Made by a program: the position numbers and the translations under genes
In this document: positions 1 to 8,755 of the stretch, in pieces
How the letters are laid out: each line of letters starts with the position of its first letter
How positions within the stretch are numbered: the stretch's first letter is position 1
Notes under the pieces: generated by a model
Database searches by the model: none
The model's input: the letters and a program-made list of their open reading frames with translations, nothing else
Told to the model about the DNA's origin: nothing
Assembly (NCBI RefSeq): GCF_025061645.1
Contig: NZ_JANYMP010000005.1
Location: 436,868 to 500,867 of the forward strand
From: Umezawaea endophytica
Lineage (GTDB): Bacteria > Actinomycetota > Actinomycetes > Mycobacteriales > Pseudonocardiaceae
DNA: 64,000 bases
Reading direction: 5' to 3'

Positions 1-1
1 C

Positions 2-547
2 GCGACGGTGACGGTCCCGGAGTCGGCGGCGCCGGGGCACTGGCGCGGGAAGTTCTTCGCCAGGCAGGGGTGCACCGGCACGTCCGGCCAGAACTTCCGC
101 TGCACCGTCGGCGACTGCGGCGTCCAGGCCAACCGCTGCACCACGGGCGAGCAGCCCGCGAGCCTCGCCGAGTTCAACTTCGACACCCGCGACAGCCTCG
201 CGCCCTGGTACAACGTCAGCTACGTCAACGCCTTCTCCCTGCCGATCACCATCGAGGCCGTCGGCGCGACGGTGCCACCGGGCTCGACGTCCTGCGGCAC
301 AGCGGGTTGCACGACGAACGTGCTGCCCTTCTGCCCACCGGAGAACCTCCGCTACGGGCCGAACGGTGCCGCGATCAACTGCGTCAACCCGAACCGCGAC
401 GCGCCGACGAACTACAGCAACGCGGTCAAGGCCCGGTGCCCCAAGGCTTACGCGTGGTCCAGGCAGGACACCGAGCCGGGCAACCAGACCGTGTTCCAGT
501 GCGCCAACTGCCGCGGGTTCACCGTCACCTTCCACGGCGGGTCCTGA
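2..547 (+). CDS. Thaumatin-family secreted protein, 5' truncated by the window edge
   Basis: The frame is open to the left edge, so the start and signal peptide lie outside. The visible 180 or so residues carry thaumatin-family hallmarks: a TVTVPE strand followed by GKFFARQGC, the CTVGDCG block, then LAEFNFD and a WYNVSYVNAFSLPI strand, with many cysteines (at least a dozen) that would form the usual disulfide set. In plants and fungi the family includes antifungal and glucan-binding proteins; actinobacterial members are secreted and mostly uncharacterised. It ends at TGA 545-547 and is convergent with the PAP2-like gene. The family call is firm; the function is open. Confidence 0.85.
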   Translation, partial: ATVTVPESAAPGHWRGKFFARQGCTGTSGQNFRCTVGDCGVQANRCTTGEQPASLAEFNFDTRDSLAPWYNVSYVNAFSLPITIEAVGATVPPGSTSCGTAGCTTNVLPFCPPENLRYGPNGAAINCVNPNRDAPTNYSNAVKARCPKAYAWSRQDTEPGNQTVFQCANCRGFTVTFHGGS

Positions 548-564
548 TCGGCGGAGGACCGCTG

Positions 565-591
565 GGGCTCGCCGTCGCCGCCGGCGAGCCC
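565..591. terminator. Bidirectional hairpin terminator
   Basis: A perfect 10-bp inverted repeat (GGGCTCGCCG at 565-574, CGGCGAGCCC at 582-591) with a 7-nt loop lies between the stops of two convergent genes at 547 and 597. There is no U-tract, as is usual in high-GC actinobacteria. Confidence 0.7.
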
Positions 592-596
592 GTCGA

Positions 597-1211
597 TCAC
601 GTCAGCCCCCAGAACGACAGACCGCCCACCACCGAGCCCAGCACCACACCGCCGACGACCTGCCCGACCGTGTGGTGCCCCAGCGCCACCCGCGACCACC
701 CCACCAGCGCCACGGCGGGCGCGAGCACGAGCGTCCACGGCCCGAACACCACCACGGCCACCGCCAGCGCTCCCGCCGCCACGGCGGCGTGCACGGAGAC
801 CTTCCACCCCCAGCCGCCCGGAACCGGCGCGGCGAACGTGATCGCGGCACCGACCACCGCGCTCAGCAGCATCGACTGCACCAGCGCCAGCACCCGCTGC
901 GGCGCGTCGCCCAGCACCAGCGCGGCCACGCAGACGCCCAGTGACAGCACGCAGGTCAGCAGCGGGATCAGCCTGCCCTCCCGGTTCGTCACGTGGTGCC
1001 CGTGCCACCGGCCGCGCCGCGCGCCCAGCACCACCACGACCATCGGCAGCAGCGATCCGGTCACGCCGATCACCAGGCCCCACACCACGGACGGCACCAC
1101 GCTGCGGGTCACGTGCCACACCACCAGGCCCGGCAGGCTGAGCACCAGTACCCACGGCGCGAACACTTCCGTCACGACGCGGGCGAGCAGCGGTGGCGTT
1201 GGGGTGGCCAT
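597..1211 (-). CDS. PAP2-like (phosphatidic acid phosphatase type 2) membrane protein
   Basis: About 204 residues with roughly five or six hydrophobic segments. The C-terminal half holds a histidine in WKVSVHAAVAAG and then GWSRVALGHHTVGQVVGG, which matches the SRxxxxxHxxxQ/D signature that ends PAP2 domains. The first KxxxxxxRP motif is not obvious, so activity is uncertain. ATG at 1211 was preferred over an upstream in-frame start at 1259 because MATPTPPLL leads straight into the first membrane segment. It lies downstream of the methyltransferase in the same direction (92-bp gap). Likely substrate: a lipid phosphate or pyrophosphate. Confidence 0.65.
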   Translation of the reverse strand: MATPTPPLLARVVTEVFAPWVLVLSLPGLVVWHVTRSVVPSVVWGLVIGVTGSLLPMVVVVLGARRGRWHGHHVTNREGRLIPLLTCVLSLGVCVAALVLGDAPQRVLALVQSMLLSAVVGAAITFAAPVPGGWGWKVSVHAAVAAGALAVAVVVFGPWTLVLAPAVALVGWSRVALGHHTVGQVVGGVVLGSVVGGLSFWGLT

Positions 1212-1303
1212 GGCGGGAGCGTAGATCGTTGCGGCGCCGGACGAGCCGATGACGACCATTGATCACCGGTTGGTGTGAAGCGCGGCGGGCGGGCGCCGAT
1301 TCG

Positions 1304-2203
1304 TCACAGCGGCTTGTCCAGGACCAGCGCGCTGTAGCGGCACGGGGTGACCAGGGCGGCCACGTGCGCGTCCACGAGCCTGACCAGGTGCTGCCAGTCC
1401 TCAGTGGACAGATCGGCCAACGCGGGCCGGACCAGGCCCGCGGCCCGACGTCCGACACCGGTGGAGAGGACTCGACGCACCACCGGGGCCGCACGCCCGT
1501 AGTGCGCCAGCGCGTGCGGCGTCCAGTCGTGCACCGCGCGCACCTCGAACCCGACGTCGGCGGCCGTGGCGAGGTACCGGTCCAGCGGCTCGAACTCCTC
1601 GAAGTGCCAGGTGGCGCGGACGAGCCCGGCCGGGTCGAGCGCGGTGATCGTCGTGGGATCGGGGTCGCGCCAGGTGAAGTCGACCAGCACGAGCCGCCCG
1701 CCGGGGCGCAGCAGCCGATAGGTGTTGGCCAGGAACGCCCGCCTGCCGTCCGCACCGAAGTGGAACGCGGCCTCCAGGCAGTGGACGCGGTCCAGCGACC
1801 CGTCGGACAGGTCGACGTCACCGGCGGTGGGCGGCGGCGCGGTGACGTCCACGACGGCGAAGCGGGCCCCCGGTTCGTGCCCGAAGCGCTTCCGGGCTTC
1901 CGCGACCTGTTCGGGCTGGACGTCCACGCCCAGCACCCGGCACCCCTGCCGCGCCAGCCACGCCGTCGTGAGCCCCCGGCCGCAGCACGCGTCCAGCACG
2001 ACCTCACCCGGTCGCGCGTCGAGCAGCGCGAGCGAGCGGCGGACCAGCCTGCGCTGGAACCGCCCGAGGCCGCCCAGCGCCAGCGGCAGCGTCGGCCAGG
2101 TCACGTAGCCGACGTTGACGAGGTCACCCCACCCGACCTGGCCCAGCACCCGGAAGAGCACGCTGCTGTCGTTGTAGGAGTCGGCGATGCCGTCCGTGGT
2201 CAC
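1304..2203 (-). CDS. Class I SAM-dependent methyltransferase
   Basis: About 299 residues with a Rossmann methyltransferase core: VLDACCGRGLTTAWLA is the glycine-rich SAM-binding motif I, followed by the acidic end of strand 2 (VLGVDVQPEQ) and the post-motif LLRPGGRLVLVDF. The fold resembles natural-product and small-molecule C/O/N-methyltransferases. The GTG start at 2203 is supported by GGAGG about 8 nt upstream; an upstream in-frame start at 2260 has no such site. It is possibly cotranscribed with the PAP2-like gene. The substrate cannot be read from the sequence. Confidence 0.8.
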   Translation of the reverse strand: MTTDGIADSYNDSSVLFRVLGQVGWGDLVNVGYVTWPTLPLALGGLGRFQRRLVRRSLALLDARPGEVVLDACCGRGLTTAWLARQGCRVLGVDVQPEQVAEARKRFGHEPGARFAVVDVTAPPPTAGDVDLSDGSLDRVHCLEAAFHFGADGRRAFLANTYRLLRPGGRLVLVDFTWRDPDPTTITALDPAGLVRATWHFEEFEPLDRYLATAADVGFEVRAVHDWTPHALAHYGRAAPVVRRVLSTGVGRRAAGLVRPALADLSTEDWQHLVRLVDAHVAALVTPCRYSALVLDKPL

Positions 2204-2344
2204 TGGTGTTCCCTCCGCGTGGTCCTGCGACCGAGTGTGCGGGACGAGACGGACTCCCACACGTCAGCGGTTCACCCGGATGCCCGCTAACGACCCGGCG
2301 GGCACGGCGACTTCCTCGGTACCACCGGTCCAAGAGGAGTCGTC

Positions 2345-4720
2345 ATGAGTCCTGCGGTGTTGGAATTGCGCATCCACGGGGTGTTCAACACACCACCCGG
2401 TGCGATGCTCGCACTGCCCGACTACGCCGTGGAGCAGTCGCGCGGCGACAGGTTCAGCAGTTTCTGGCGCGGACGGCCGCGCTACCTGGCCGAGCAGGCC
2501 GAGGACCACCCGGCGCACGTGGGCGAGGGCGTCCACCGCGAGGCGTACTCGTGGGGTGGTCTCGCGCGCAGCAGCCCCGGAGCGCCCGGTACCGGGGTCG
2601 CCTCGGTGGTGCTGAACGCCATCGGGCGGGTCGGCTGGGCCCTGCTGCTGCCGTTCGGGTTGACCAACGTCGCGTACTGGAGCAGGCGCCTGCCGGTTAA
2701 AGCCGCCAAGGGGGCGTCGTTCGACCGGGGCGCGGGGGCCGCGAGCACCCGGTTGTTCGGCCTGGGCCTGACGGTGCTGCTGGTGCTCGCGGTGTGCGAG
2801 GTCGCCGTCGACGTGGTCGCGGTCCAGTGCGCCTCCTCCACCGCGTGCACCACGGGGTCTGGGGTGCTCACCTGGCTCGGCGGGCGGGACCCGGCGATCC
2901 GCGTCCTGCTCTCGTCCCTGGTGCCGGTGGTGCTCCTGCTGCTGTTCCTGCTGCTGACCACGCTGTCGCGGATCAAGTACGAGAAGCACACGTCGGACCA
3001 GGTCCGGGCGGTGCGCAAGAACGACGTCATGCTCAGCGACCCCGACCTGTGGACGGGCGACCAGGGCCTGCGGACGCTCATCCGCCTGCACCTGGCCGCG
3101 GGTTTCGGCACCGTCGCCCTGGTGTCCTCTGTGGACCTGTGGCGGCACACCGCGTTCCTCACCACGAGCGTCCTCGGGGCGGCCGTTGTCCTGGCCGCGT
3201 GCTGGATGACCTGCTGGAGCGCGAGCGACTGCCCGGACGTGCCCTCCGGGCACCGAGCACCGGGGTGGTCCCGGCTGGTCGTCATCTGCTCCACCGGTGT
3301 GCTCGTCGCGCAGGGCGTGGCGCTGGCGGTCGTCCGGCCGGACATCCCGGCTTCCCTGTGGTCGACCACGTGGCTGCCGCCGTTCGTCGTCGCGGGCCTG
3401 CTGGGCGTCGTGCTGTCCGCGCTGGCGTGGCGGTCGAACTCCACCCTCCTCCCGCTGGCCTGCGGCGTGGTCGTGGCGCTCGGGCTGGCCGGGTCGCGGT
3501 GGGTCGACCTCGCCTGGGTCGGCTCGCTCCTCGCGGCGGCCGGTCTGGTGTGGCTGGCGCGTCCGCGCGAGCGCGGCAGGTGGGAGGCGTGGTCCGGCAC
3601 GGCACCGAGCGTGCTGCTCGGCCTGGCGCTGACCGCGTCGCTGACGCTCTCCGCGATGCTGGTGCTGACCACGAGCGGCTGGATCGGCGACGACGTCGTG
3701 GTGCCCGCCGTCTACCGGTGGTTCAGCGGCTCGTTCGCCGCCGCGCTCGGGCTGCTCGTCGTCCTCGTGGTGGTGCTCGGCCTGATGCTGGTGCAGAGGC
3801 TGATCGAGCCCGTGGTACTCGCGGCGGCGTCCACATCGGACCCCAGCACCCAGCGGCTCACCCGCTGGCGGCACATCGCCGCGCTGACGCACCGGTCCGA
3901 GAAGCTGATCGGCGTGCTGGCCCTGCTCGGCGTCGCGGCGTCGTCCCTCACCGCCTACGGCTCCCTGGTCGCGCCCGCGTGGGCGACGACGGCGATCCCC
4001 GTGTGGCTGCTGGACCGGGGCGCGTGGATCACCGGGGCGGCGGGCGTGTCCGTGGTCGGCGCGTTCGTCGGCGGCGGCCTGCTGGGCAACAAGCGCCCGC
4101 TGGGCCTGGTGTGGGACCTGATCTGCTTCCTGCCGCGCGCGGCGCACCCGTTCGCCCCGCCGTGCTACGCGGAACGCGCGATCCCGGAACTGGTCGACCG
4201 CACGGAGGAGTGGCTCGACCAGGACCAGGAGAACCGAGTCGTGCTGTCCGCCCACAGCCTCGGCGCGGTGCTGGCGGTCGCGACGCTGTACGCGCTGCCC
4301 GACAGGTACCTGCCCCGGATGGCACTGCTGACCTACGGCTCCCAGTTGCGACCGTACTTCGCGCGCATCTTCCCCGAACTGCTGGGCGACACCGTCCTCG
4401 GCACCCTGAGGTGCCGCGCGGGTTCGCTGTTCGGCTGCGACCCGTGGAGCCGCCGCAAGAGGGACCAGGACGAGCCGAAACCCACCGGCGGCCTGTACGG
4501 TTCGGTGCCCTGGATCAACCTGTGGCGCCGAACGGACTTCCTCGGCTTCCCGGTCCACGGCTACGGTCCAGACGGCAACCAGGACGACTGGGCCGCGCCC
4601 GAGATCAACAGGACCGCACCCGACCGCATCCAGCGCCACTCGGACTACCACCTGTGCGACGTCTACCGAACCGCCGTCACCGACCTCCTGTCACGCCCGT
4701 CCCCGCGCCAGCCGACCTGA
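2345..4720 (+). CDS. Multi-pass membrane protein with a split alpha/beta-hydrolase (lipase-like) domain
   Basis: 791 residues. The N-terminus (LRIHGVFNTPPGAML, then a WRGRPRYL segment) looks like the first strand and oxyanion region of a lipase-type hydrolase. A long central part (about residues 90-590) has many hydrophobic segments. The C-terminal cytosolic part returns to the hydrolase fold with VVLSAHSLGAVLA, whose S638 sits in a AHSLG nucleophile elbow. The hydrolase fold therefore appears interrupted by the membrane region, a layout shared by related actinobacterial proteins of unknown role. AGAGGAG lies upstream of the ATG. The stop codon falls inside a 40-bp sequence that is repeated at 5677-5716. 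Confidence 0.65.
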   Translation: MSPAVLELRIHGVFNTPPGAMLALPDYAVEQSRGDRFSSFWRGRPRYLAEQAEDHPAHVGEGVHREAYSWGGLARSSPGAPGTGVASVVLNAIGRVGWALLLPFGLTNVAYWSRRLPVKAAKGASFDRGAGAASTRLFGLGLTVLLVLAVCEVAVDVVAVQCASSTACTTGSGVLTWLGGRDPAIRVLLSSLVPVVLLLLFLLLTTLSRIKYEKHTSDQVRAVRKNDVMLSDPDLWTGDQGLRTLIRLHLAAGFGTVALVSSVDLWRHTAFLTTSVLGAAVVLAACWMTCWSASDCPDVPSGHRAPGWSRLVVICSTGVLVAQGVALAVVRPDIPASLWSTTWLPPFVVAGLLGVVLSALAWRSNSTLLPLACGVVVALGLAGSRWVDLAWVGSLLAAAGLVWLARPRERGRWEAWSGTAPSVLLGLALTASLTLSAMLVLTTSGWIGDDVVVPAVYRWFSGSFAAALGLLVVLVVVLGLMLVQRLIEPVVLAAASTSDPSTQRLTRWRHIAALTHRSEKLIGVLALLGVAASSLTAYGSLVAPAWATTAIPVWLLDRGAWITGAAGVSVVGAFVGGGLLGNKRPLGLVWDLICFLPRAAHPFAPPCYAERAIPELVDRTEEWLDQDQENRVVLSAHSLGAVLAVATLYALPDRYLPRMALLTYGSQLRPYFARIFPELLGDTVLGTLRCRAGSLFGCDPWSRRKRDQDEPKPTGGLYGSVPWINLWRRTDFLGFPVHGYGPDGNQDDWAAPEINRTAPDRIQRHSDYHLCDVYRTAVTDLLSRPSPRQPT

Positions 4721-4750
4721 CCGTCCGACCGCGGTCAGGTCGTCGGGTCG
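4711..4750. repeat. Left copy of a 40-bp direct repeat containing a terminator hairpin
   Basis: This 40-bp sequence recurs at 5677-5716 with one mismatch (G at 4738, C at 5704). It contains the stop codon of the hydrolase gene and, in this copy, a perfect 10-bp inverted repeat (CGACCTGACC at 4713-4722, GGTCAGGTCG at 4733-4742, 10-nt loop) that would end transcription. The two copies flank the 4799-5686 gene exactly. Confidence 0.9.
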
Positions 4751-4798
4751 ATCACCGCCACTTGAAGAGCTCCAGAGCTTGATCCAGGAGGCAGAAAG

Positions 4799-5686
4799 AT
4801 GCGCAACACATCACCGGACGTCGACGACGAGAGCCCGCCGTCGGGCGCGCCCCTGATCTGGCTGGCGGTCGTCCTCGGCATCGCCTGCGCGGCAGCCGCG
4901 ATCAGCGGCGTCGCGATGGTCATGAACTCGGACGGTGGCGCCGCGCTCGAAATCGGCAAGTTGCTGATGACACTGGCGGTCGCACTGGCGGTCGGAGGGG
5001 TCGCGACGGTCATCATCAGGGTGGCGGAGGACGCTCGTTCGACCCAGGTGCGCATCGCCGAGCAGGCGCGCTCGGAGAGTTTGAGGGACAACGACCTAGA
5101 TCGCGCCGAGAAGGCCGAGTGGGCAGAACTCCTCCGGCAGGTCGTCGAGGTCGACGAGTCCCTGGCAGCAGCCCGCCAGCTCATCCTCGCCCACAAGACA
5201 GCGAAGACGTACGCCGAGCAGTACAAGAGCCTGCTGGAATCCCGGCTCACCCTCAGGCGGGTGATCCTCGATCCGTTGATGGCCAACGACACGAGCAAGG
5301 ACCTTCGAGCAGCCCTGAGGAGAATGCTCGACTACCTGGAAGCCCTCAGCTCGGAATACGAGCGGGAGTACCTCCCCGTGGCGCGCCAACAACGACTCGA
5401 CGAAGAATGCGTCACAGTGCTCGTGAGGGCCTTGGCCGAAACCACCCCCGCCGATCGTTCCTCATCCGCGCTGTCACAGCTCTACGATCCGACACAGGCG
5501 TGGAAGATGCTGGAGGACAGATCCAGATTTCCCGTTCTCAACGGCCTCTTGCAACCGTCGAAGTACCGGGATGGCGAGTTCACCACGTCCTACAACGAGG
5601 CGAAAACAATCCTGGAATCCCACTGCGGCATCGAGCGGAAAGTATCGATCGCTCCGATCATCCTCGGTAACGTGAAGCCGACCTGA
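4799..5686 (+). CDS. Hypothetical two-TM membrane protein inside a direct-repeat-bounded segment
   Basis: 295 residues, not recognised. Two hydrophobic helices come first (about residues 20-42 and 55-75), followed by a long charged, largely helical cytosolic part with coiled-coil-like stretches (EQARSESLRDNDLDRAEKA) and no known catalytic motif. AGGAGG sits about 7 nt before the ATG. Codon third positions contain visibly more A and T than in the neighbours. The stop codon and the last two codons (PT) lie inside the right direct repeat, just as the upstream gene ends in PT inside the left copy. This suggests acquisition as a unit; the function is unknown. Confidence 0.7.
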   Translation: MRNTSPDVDDESPPSGAPLIWLAVVLGIACAAAAISGVAMVMNSDGGAALEIGKLLMTLAVALAVGGVATVIIRVAEDARSTQVRIAEQARSESLRDNDLDRAEKAEWAELLRQVVEVDESLAAARQLILAHKTAKTYAEQYKSLLESRLTLRRVILDPLMANDTSKDLRAALRRMLDYLEALSSEYEREYLPVARQQRLDEECVTVLVRALAETTPADRSSSALSQLYDPTQAWKMLEDRSRFPVLNGLLQPSKYRDGEFTTSYNEAKTILESHCGIERKVSIAPIILGNVKPT

Positions 5687-5716
5687 CCGTCCGACCGCGG
5701 TCACGTCGTCGGGTCG
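5677..5716. repeat. Right copy of the 40-bp direct repeat
   Basis: 39 of 40 bases match 4711-4750. It holds the stop of the 295-aa protein on + and the last codons (DPTT-stop) of the nitrilase on -. The single mismatch at 5704 breaks the otherwise perfect hairpin seen in the left copy. The unit length from copy to copy is 966 bp. Confidence 0.9.
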
Positions 5717-6528
5717 TAGAGTTCGAGCCTGCGGTCGTGGAGCGCGTTGTTGTGCGGTCCCAACGACTTGTCCCGTGCCGTGACCGGGTCGAGTTCGGCG
5801 GTCAGGACGGTGGGCCTCGCGGGTGTGCCCGTGGTGGTGGCGGGGCCGGTGAGGAGGTAGCCGGTGTCGGCGCAGACGAGGCTGCCGCCGATCCACTGGA
5901 CGCCGCGTTCCTCGCCGCAGCGGTCGGCGACGACGACGTGCACCCGGTTCGTCCCGGCGGCGGCCTGGGCCTTGACGACCTCGATCGCCCGTTCACCCGC
6001 CGGGCGGGGGTCCAGCGGCCAGTTGGCCGGGACGGCGAGGACGTCGGCCCCGGCGACCGCGGCCAGCCGGACCCACTCCGGGAACTCCAGGTCGTAGCAG
6101 ATCATGACCGACACCCGGCCGACCGCCGTGTCGACGACGGTCGGCGACCGGTCGCCCGCGCGGAAGAACTCCGGTTCCCGGCCCCACAGGTGGGCCTTGC
6201 GGTAGCGCAGCCGGACGCCGCCGTCCTCCACGAGGACGGCGGCGTTGTAGACCTCGCCGTCGGCGCCCAGCTCCGCGAAGCCGCACACCAGCACGACGCC
6301 CAGTTCCCGCGACAGCGCGCGGAGGAGCGTCACGGTCGGCCCGTCCAGGTCCTGCGCGGCGGCCCGCGCCTCGGCGGCGGTGCGGAAGGCGTAGCCGCAG
6401 ACGGCCAGCTCCGGCAGCACCACCAGACCGGCACCCCGCGCCGCGGCCTCGCGCACCGCGGCGACGAGGTGCCCGTGGTCGTTCGAGCCGATCACCGCGG
6501 GGATCTGGCAGGCCGCCACGACCACCAC
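5701..6528 (-). CDS. Carbon-nitrogen hydrolase (nitrilase superfamily amidase)
   Basis: 275 residues from a GTG start at 6528. The nitrilase Glu-Lys-Cys triad is complete: E40 in VVLPELAVCGYAF, K111 in YRKAHLWGREPEFF and C144 in VMICYDLEFPEW. The family hydrolyses C-N bonds of amides, N-carbamoyl compounds or nitriles. It is the last gene of the unit SnoaL-like - bicupin - nitrilase, starting 6 nt after the bicupin stop. The unit is preceded by a LacI-type operator, so an amide- or nitrile-bearing intermediate of that catabolic route is a reasonable guess. The last codons lie in the right copy of the 40-bp repeat. Confidence 0.85.
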   Translation of the reverse strand: MVVVAACQIPAVIGSNDHGHLVAAVREAAARGAGLVVLPELAVCGYAFRTAAEARAAAQDLDGPTVTLLRALSRELGVVLVCGFAELGADGEVYNAAVLVEDGGVRLRYRKAHLWGREPEFFRAGDRSPTVVDTAVGRVSVMICYDLEFPEWVRLAAVAGADVLAVPANWPLDPRPAGERAIEVVKAQAAAGTNRVHVVVADRCGEERGVQWIGGSLVCADTGYLLTGPATTTGTPARPTVLTAELDPVTARDKSLGPHNNALHDRRLELYDPTT

Positions 6529-6533
6529 GGGCG

Positions 6534-7673
6534 TCAGTCGTCCTCGGTCGCCGTGACGAGCACGGCGGCGGGCGCGACGTAGCCGTTCGGGTCGACCACC
6601 CGGCCGACCTCGCGGGCCGCGGCCACGACCTCCGGCGCCCACTCCAGCACCGCGCGGCCGTCGCCGCCCGTGACGACGAGCAGCTCCCCCTCGCCCTCCA
6701 GCAGCGTGATGGACCGCCACGCGCCCGCGGGCACCGACAGCGAGTCGAGCGTCCCCAGCTCCACGACCTCCTCCTCGGCCCCGGAGTTGAGCCGGACCGC
6801 CCAGCGGCCCGCCTTCGCCGTCAGCACCTGGGTCTCGTCGTGGCGGTGCCGCAGCACGCCCTCGCCGGGCGTCGCGCGCAGCCACGCCACCGAGAACCCG
6901 TGCGGCTCGTGCAGGCGCGGGACGGCACGGCGGTCCTCGCTCAGCCCGTAGCCGATGACGAGGCTCAGCTCCGCGCCGCCGCCGGGGAGGCGAGAGCAGA
7001 GGAACGGTTCACGCGTCCAGGTCCGGTCGGCGGTGTGCGTGACGCGCGTGCGGAACTGCTCGACCGTGAACACGTCGAGCTCGTCGATCTCCTCCTGGCT
7101 GATCGGCGTCACGAGCGCGACGCCCTCCGGCAGCTCGTCGCCCAGCACGGTGTCGATCAACCGGTTGTCCGCGGTGAGGTGCAGCCCGTGCCCGGCTGCC
7201 TCGCGCAGGACCGAGGGGCCCCAGATGATGCCGCCGGTGTCGTCGCGGCCGAGCACCGTCAGCAGGATCCCCTCGTCGTCGCCGACGTTGGTGAACCCGC
7301 GGAAGATCCACGTGGGCACCGAGATGACGTCGCCGTCGACGGACCGGTACTCGCCCTGCTGACCGTCGGCACCCCAGCGGAGCTGGTACTCGCCGCCGAA
7401 GTTGATGAACACCTCGGCGGTGAAGTGCAGGTGCAGGCTGTTGGTGACGCCGTTGGGCATGCCCGCCGCGCCGAGGTTGAACCCGTGCGGCTCGCGCAGG
7501 TTCACGAACTGGTCGGCGCTCTGCGAGACGCCGGGGCCGATGAACGAGTAGTTGTCCTTGAGGTCCGAGCCTGGTGTCCGGCAGTCGATGAACGCCGCCT
7601 TGCAGGGCACCCAGTCGGACCGCCGAACGGTGCGCCGCACGACCTCGTCGGGCGGGACAGCGGTGTTGTGCAT
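6534..7673 (-). CDS. Bicupin protein, probable metal-dependent oxygenase or isomerase
   Basis: 379 residues with two cupin domains. The first (about residues 60-160) has LHLHFTAEVFINFGGEY, giving the HxH...E metal set; the second (about 255-350) has GVLRHRHDETQVLTAKAG. The overall shape is like bicupin dioxygenases and isomerases, but I do not recognise the subfamily. The start at 7673 has GAGGAC upstream; an in-frame ATG at 7688 is less likely. It sits between the NTF2-like gene (21-nt gap) and the nitrilase, all under one operator. Confidence 0.7.
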   Translation of the reverse strand: MHNTAVPPDEVVRRTVRRSDWVPCKAAFIDCRTPGSDLKDNYSFIGPGVSQSADQFVNLREPHGFNLGAAGMPNGVTNSLHLHFTAEVFINFGGEYQLRWGADGQQGEYRSVDGDVISVPTWIFRGFTNVGDDEGILLTVLGRDDTGGIIWGPSVLREAAGHGLHLTADNRLIDTVLGDELPEGVALVTPISQEEIDELDVFTVEQFRTRVTHTADRTWTREPFLCSRLPGGGAELSLVIGYGLSEDRRAVPRLHEPHGFSVAWLRATPGEGVLRHRHDETQVLTAKAGRWAVRLNSGAEEEVVELGTLDSLSVPAGAWRSITLLEGEGELLVVTGGDGRAVLEWAPEVVAAAREVGRVVDPNGYVAPAAVLVTATEDD

Positions 7674-7694
7674 GGGATCTGTCCTCACGTGTGC

Positions 7695-8693
7695 TCAGTA
7701 GATGTTGGCCTCGGCGAACGCGCCGTCGCCGCGGGTGCCGTTGATCTGGGCGCGCAGCGCGATCTCGTCGAACACGCGCACCTCGCGCACGATCCGACCG
7801 CCCTGCACGAGGAACTGCGAGACGCCGAGCAGGTCGACCGGCGCGCCGGTGGCGGGTCCGAAGGACGGCGTGCCGTGGTAGGTGCCGCGCATCGACCACA
7901 TCACCGCGACGCGCAGGCCCGCGTACCGCTCGGAGTGGTTGGTCTGGACGTCGCGGACCTCGAAGCGCGCGTTGGGGAACGGCGCCACGAGCGAGAGGAG
8001 GTCGCGCTGGTAGCCGTCGGCGCGGAGGATCGTCTCATCGCCGATCGTGTGCAGGAACAGGTCCCGCACGGCGAACTCCGGGAGCTTGTGCAGCCGCCGC
8101 TGGTTCCAGACCTCCTCCACGAACTCCAGCACCATCTCGCACTCGGGGCGGAAGTCGTCCGGGCGGGGGCCGCTGTCGCCCACCGCGAGCACGTCGGCGG
8201 GAGCGGGTTCGAGCATCGAGCCCTGGTACTTGCGGAACACCAGGCCGCGGGCGACCTCGTCGGGGTCCTCGCGGCGTTGCAGGCAGTTGGCCAGCTCGTC
8301 GCGCACCACCCACTCCTCGACCATCCGGCCCCGGCGGTAGAGGCAGTTGGCGATCGTGCGCTTGCGGACGCGGACCGGCTTGCCGTCCACCAGGTCCGGG
8401 TCGCTGGAGAACACGAGGTGCGAGCTGAGGAACGCGTCGTCGCCGCGCGCCTCCCACACCACGTCCTCGGCCTGGCCGATGTGCTGCGGCGTGCCCGCGA
8501 TCCGCATCAGGCTGCCCTCGATGACCCCGTCCCGTCCGACGACGGTGCCGAGTCCGCCGTGGACGATCGAGTCGGGCTCGTAGTTGTCGACGATGTACGA
8601 GACGTCGCGCTGCACCCAGATGCGGTCGGTGACCTCCCGGATGAAGTCGTCCGGGTCCTCGTACGGGCGGTAGGCGACGGGGTCGAGCGGCAT
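7695..8693 (-). CDS. Tandem SnoaL/NTF2-like domain protein
   Basis: 332 residues with two NTF2-like repeats, about residues 10-145 (IWVQRDVSYIVDNYEPDSIVHGG) and 165-320 (VWNQRRLHKLPEFAVRDLFLHTIG). Each begins with the helix-then-polar-pocket pattern of SnoaL-type cyclases and polyketide-type isomerases. GGGGAGGA just before ATG 8693 fixes the start; the longer frame to 8780 would run through the operator. It is first in the operon with the bicupin and nitrilase. A role as isomerase, cyclase or dehydratase on a small polar metabolite is inferred from the family only. Confidence 0.7.
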   Translation of the reverse strand: MPLDPVAYRPYEDPDDFIREVTDRIWVQRDVSYIVDNYEPDSIVHGGLGTVVGRDGVIEGSLMRIAGTPQHIGQAEDVVWEARGDDAFLSSHLVFSSDPDLVDGKPVRVRKRTIANCLYRRGRMVEEWVVRDELANCLQRREDPDEVARGLVFRKYQGSMLEPAPADVLAVGDSGPRPDDFRPECEMVLEFVEEVWNQRRLHKLPEFAVRDLFLHTIGDETILRADGYQRDLLSLVAPFPNARFEVRDVQTNHSERYAGLRVAVMWSMRGTYHGTPSFGPATGAPVDLLGVSQFLVQGGRIVREVRVFDEIALRAQINGTRGDGAFAEANIY

Positions 8694-8755
8694 GGACTGG
8701 TCCTCCCCTTGCGCGGAGCGGGCCACCGTGGCGCCCGCGTGCGGACGCTTTCGAC

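Noticed and set aside
2264..4651. Long minus-strand ORF opposite the membrane hydrolase
   Set aside because: The translation is rich in Arg, Gln, His and Pro with no domain, and it mirrors the codon bias of the plus-strand gene; it is a high-GC shadow.
4799..5686. The 295-aa protein as a transposase or integrase that moved itself
   Set aside because: It has two membrane helices and no DDE, HUH, Tyr or Ser recombinase motif.
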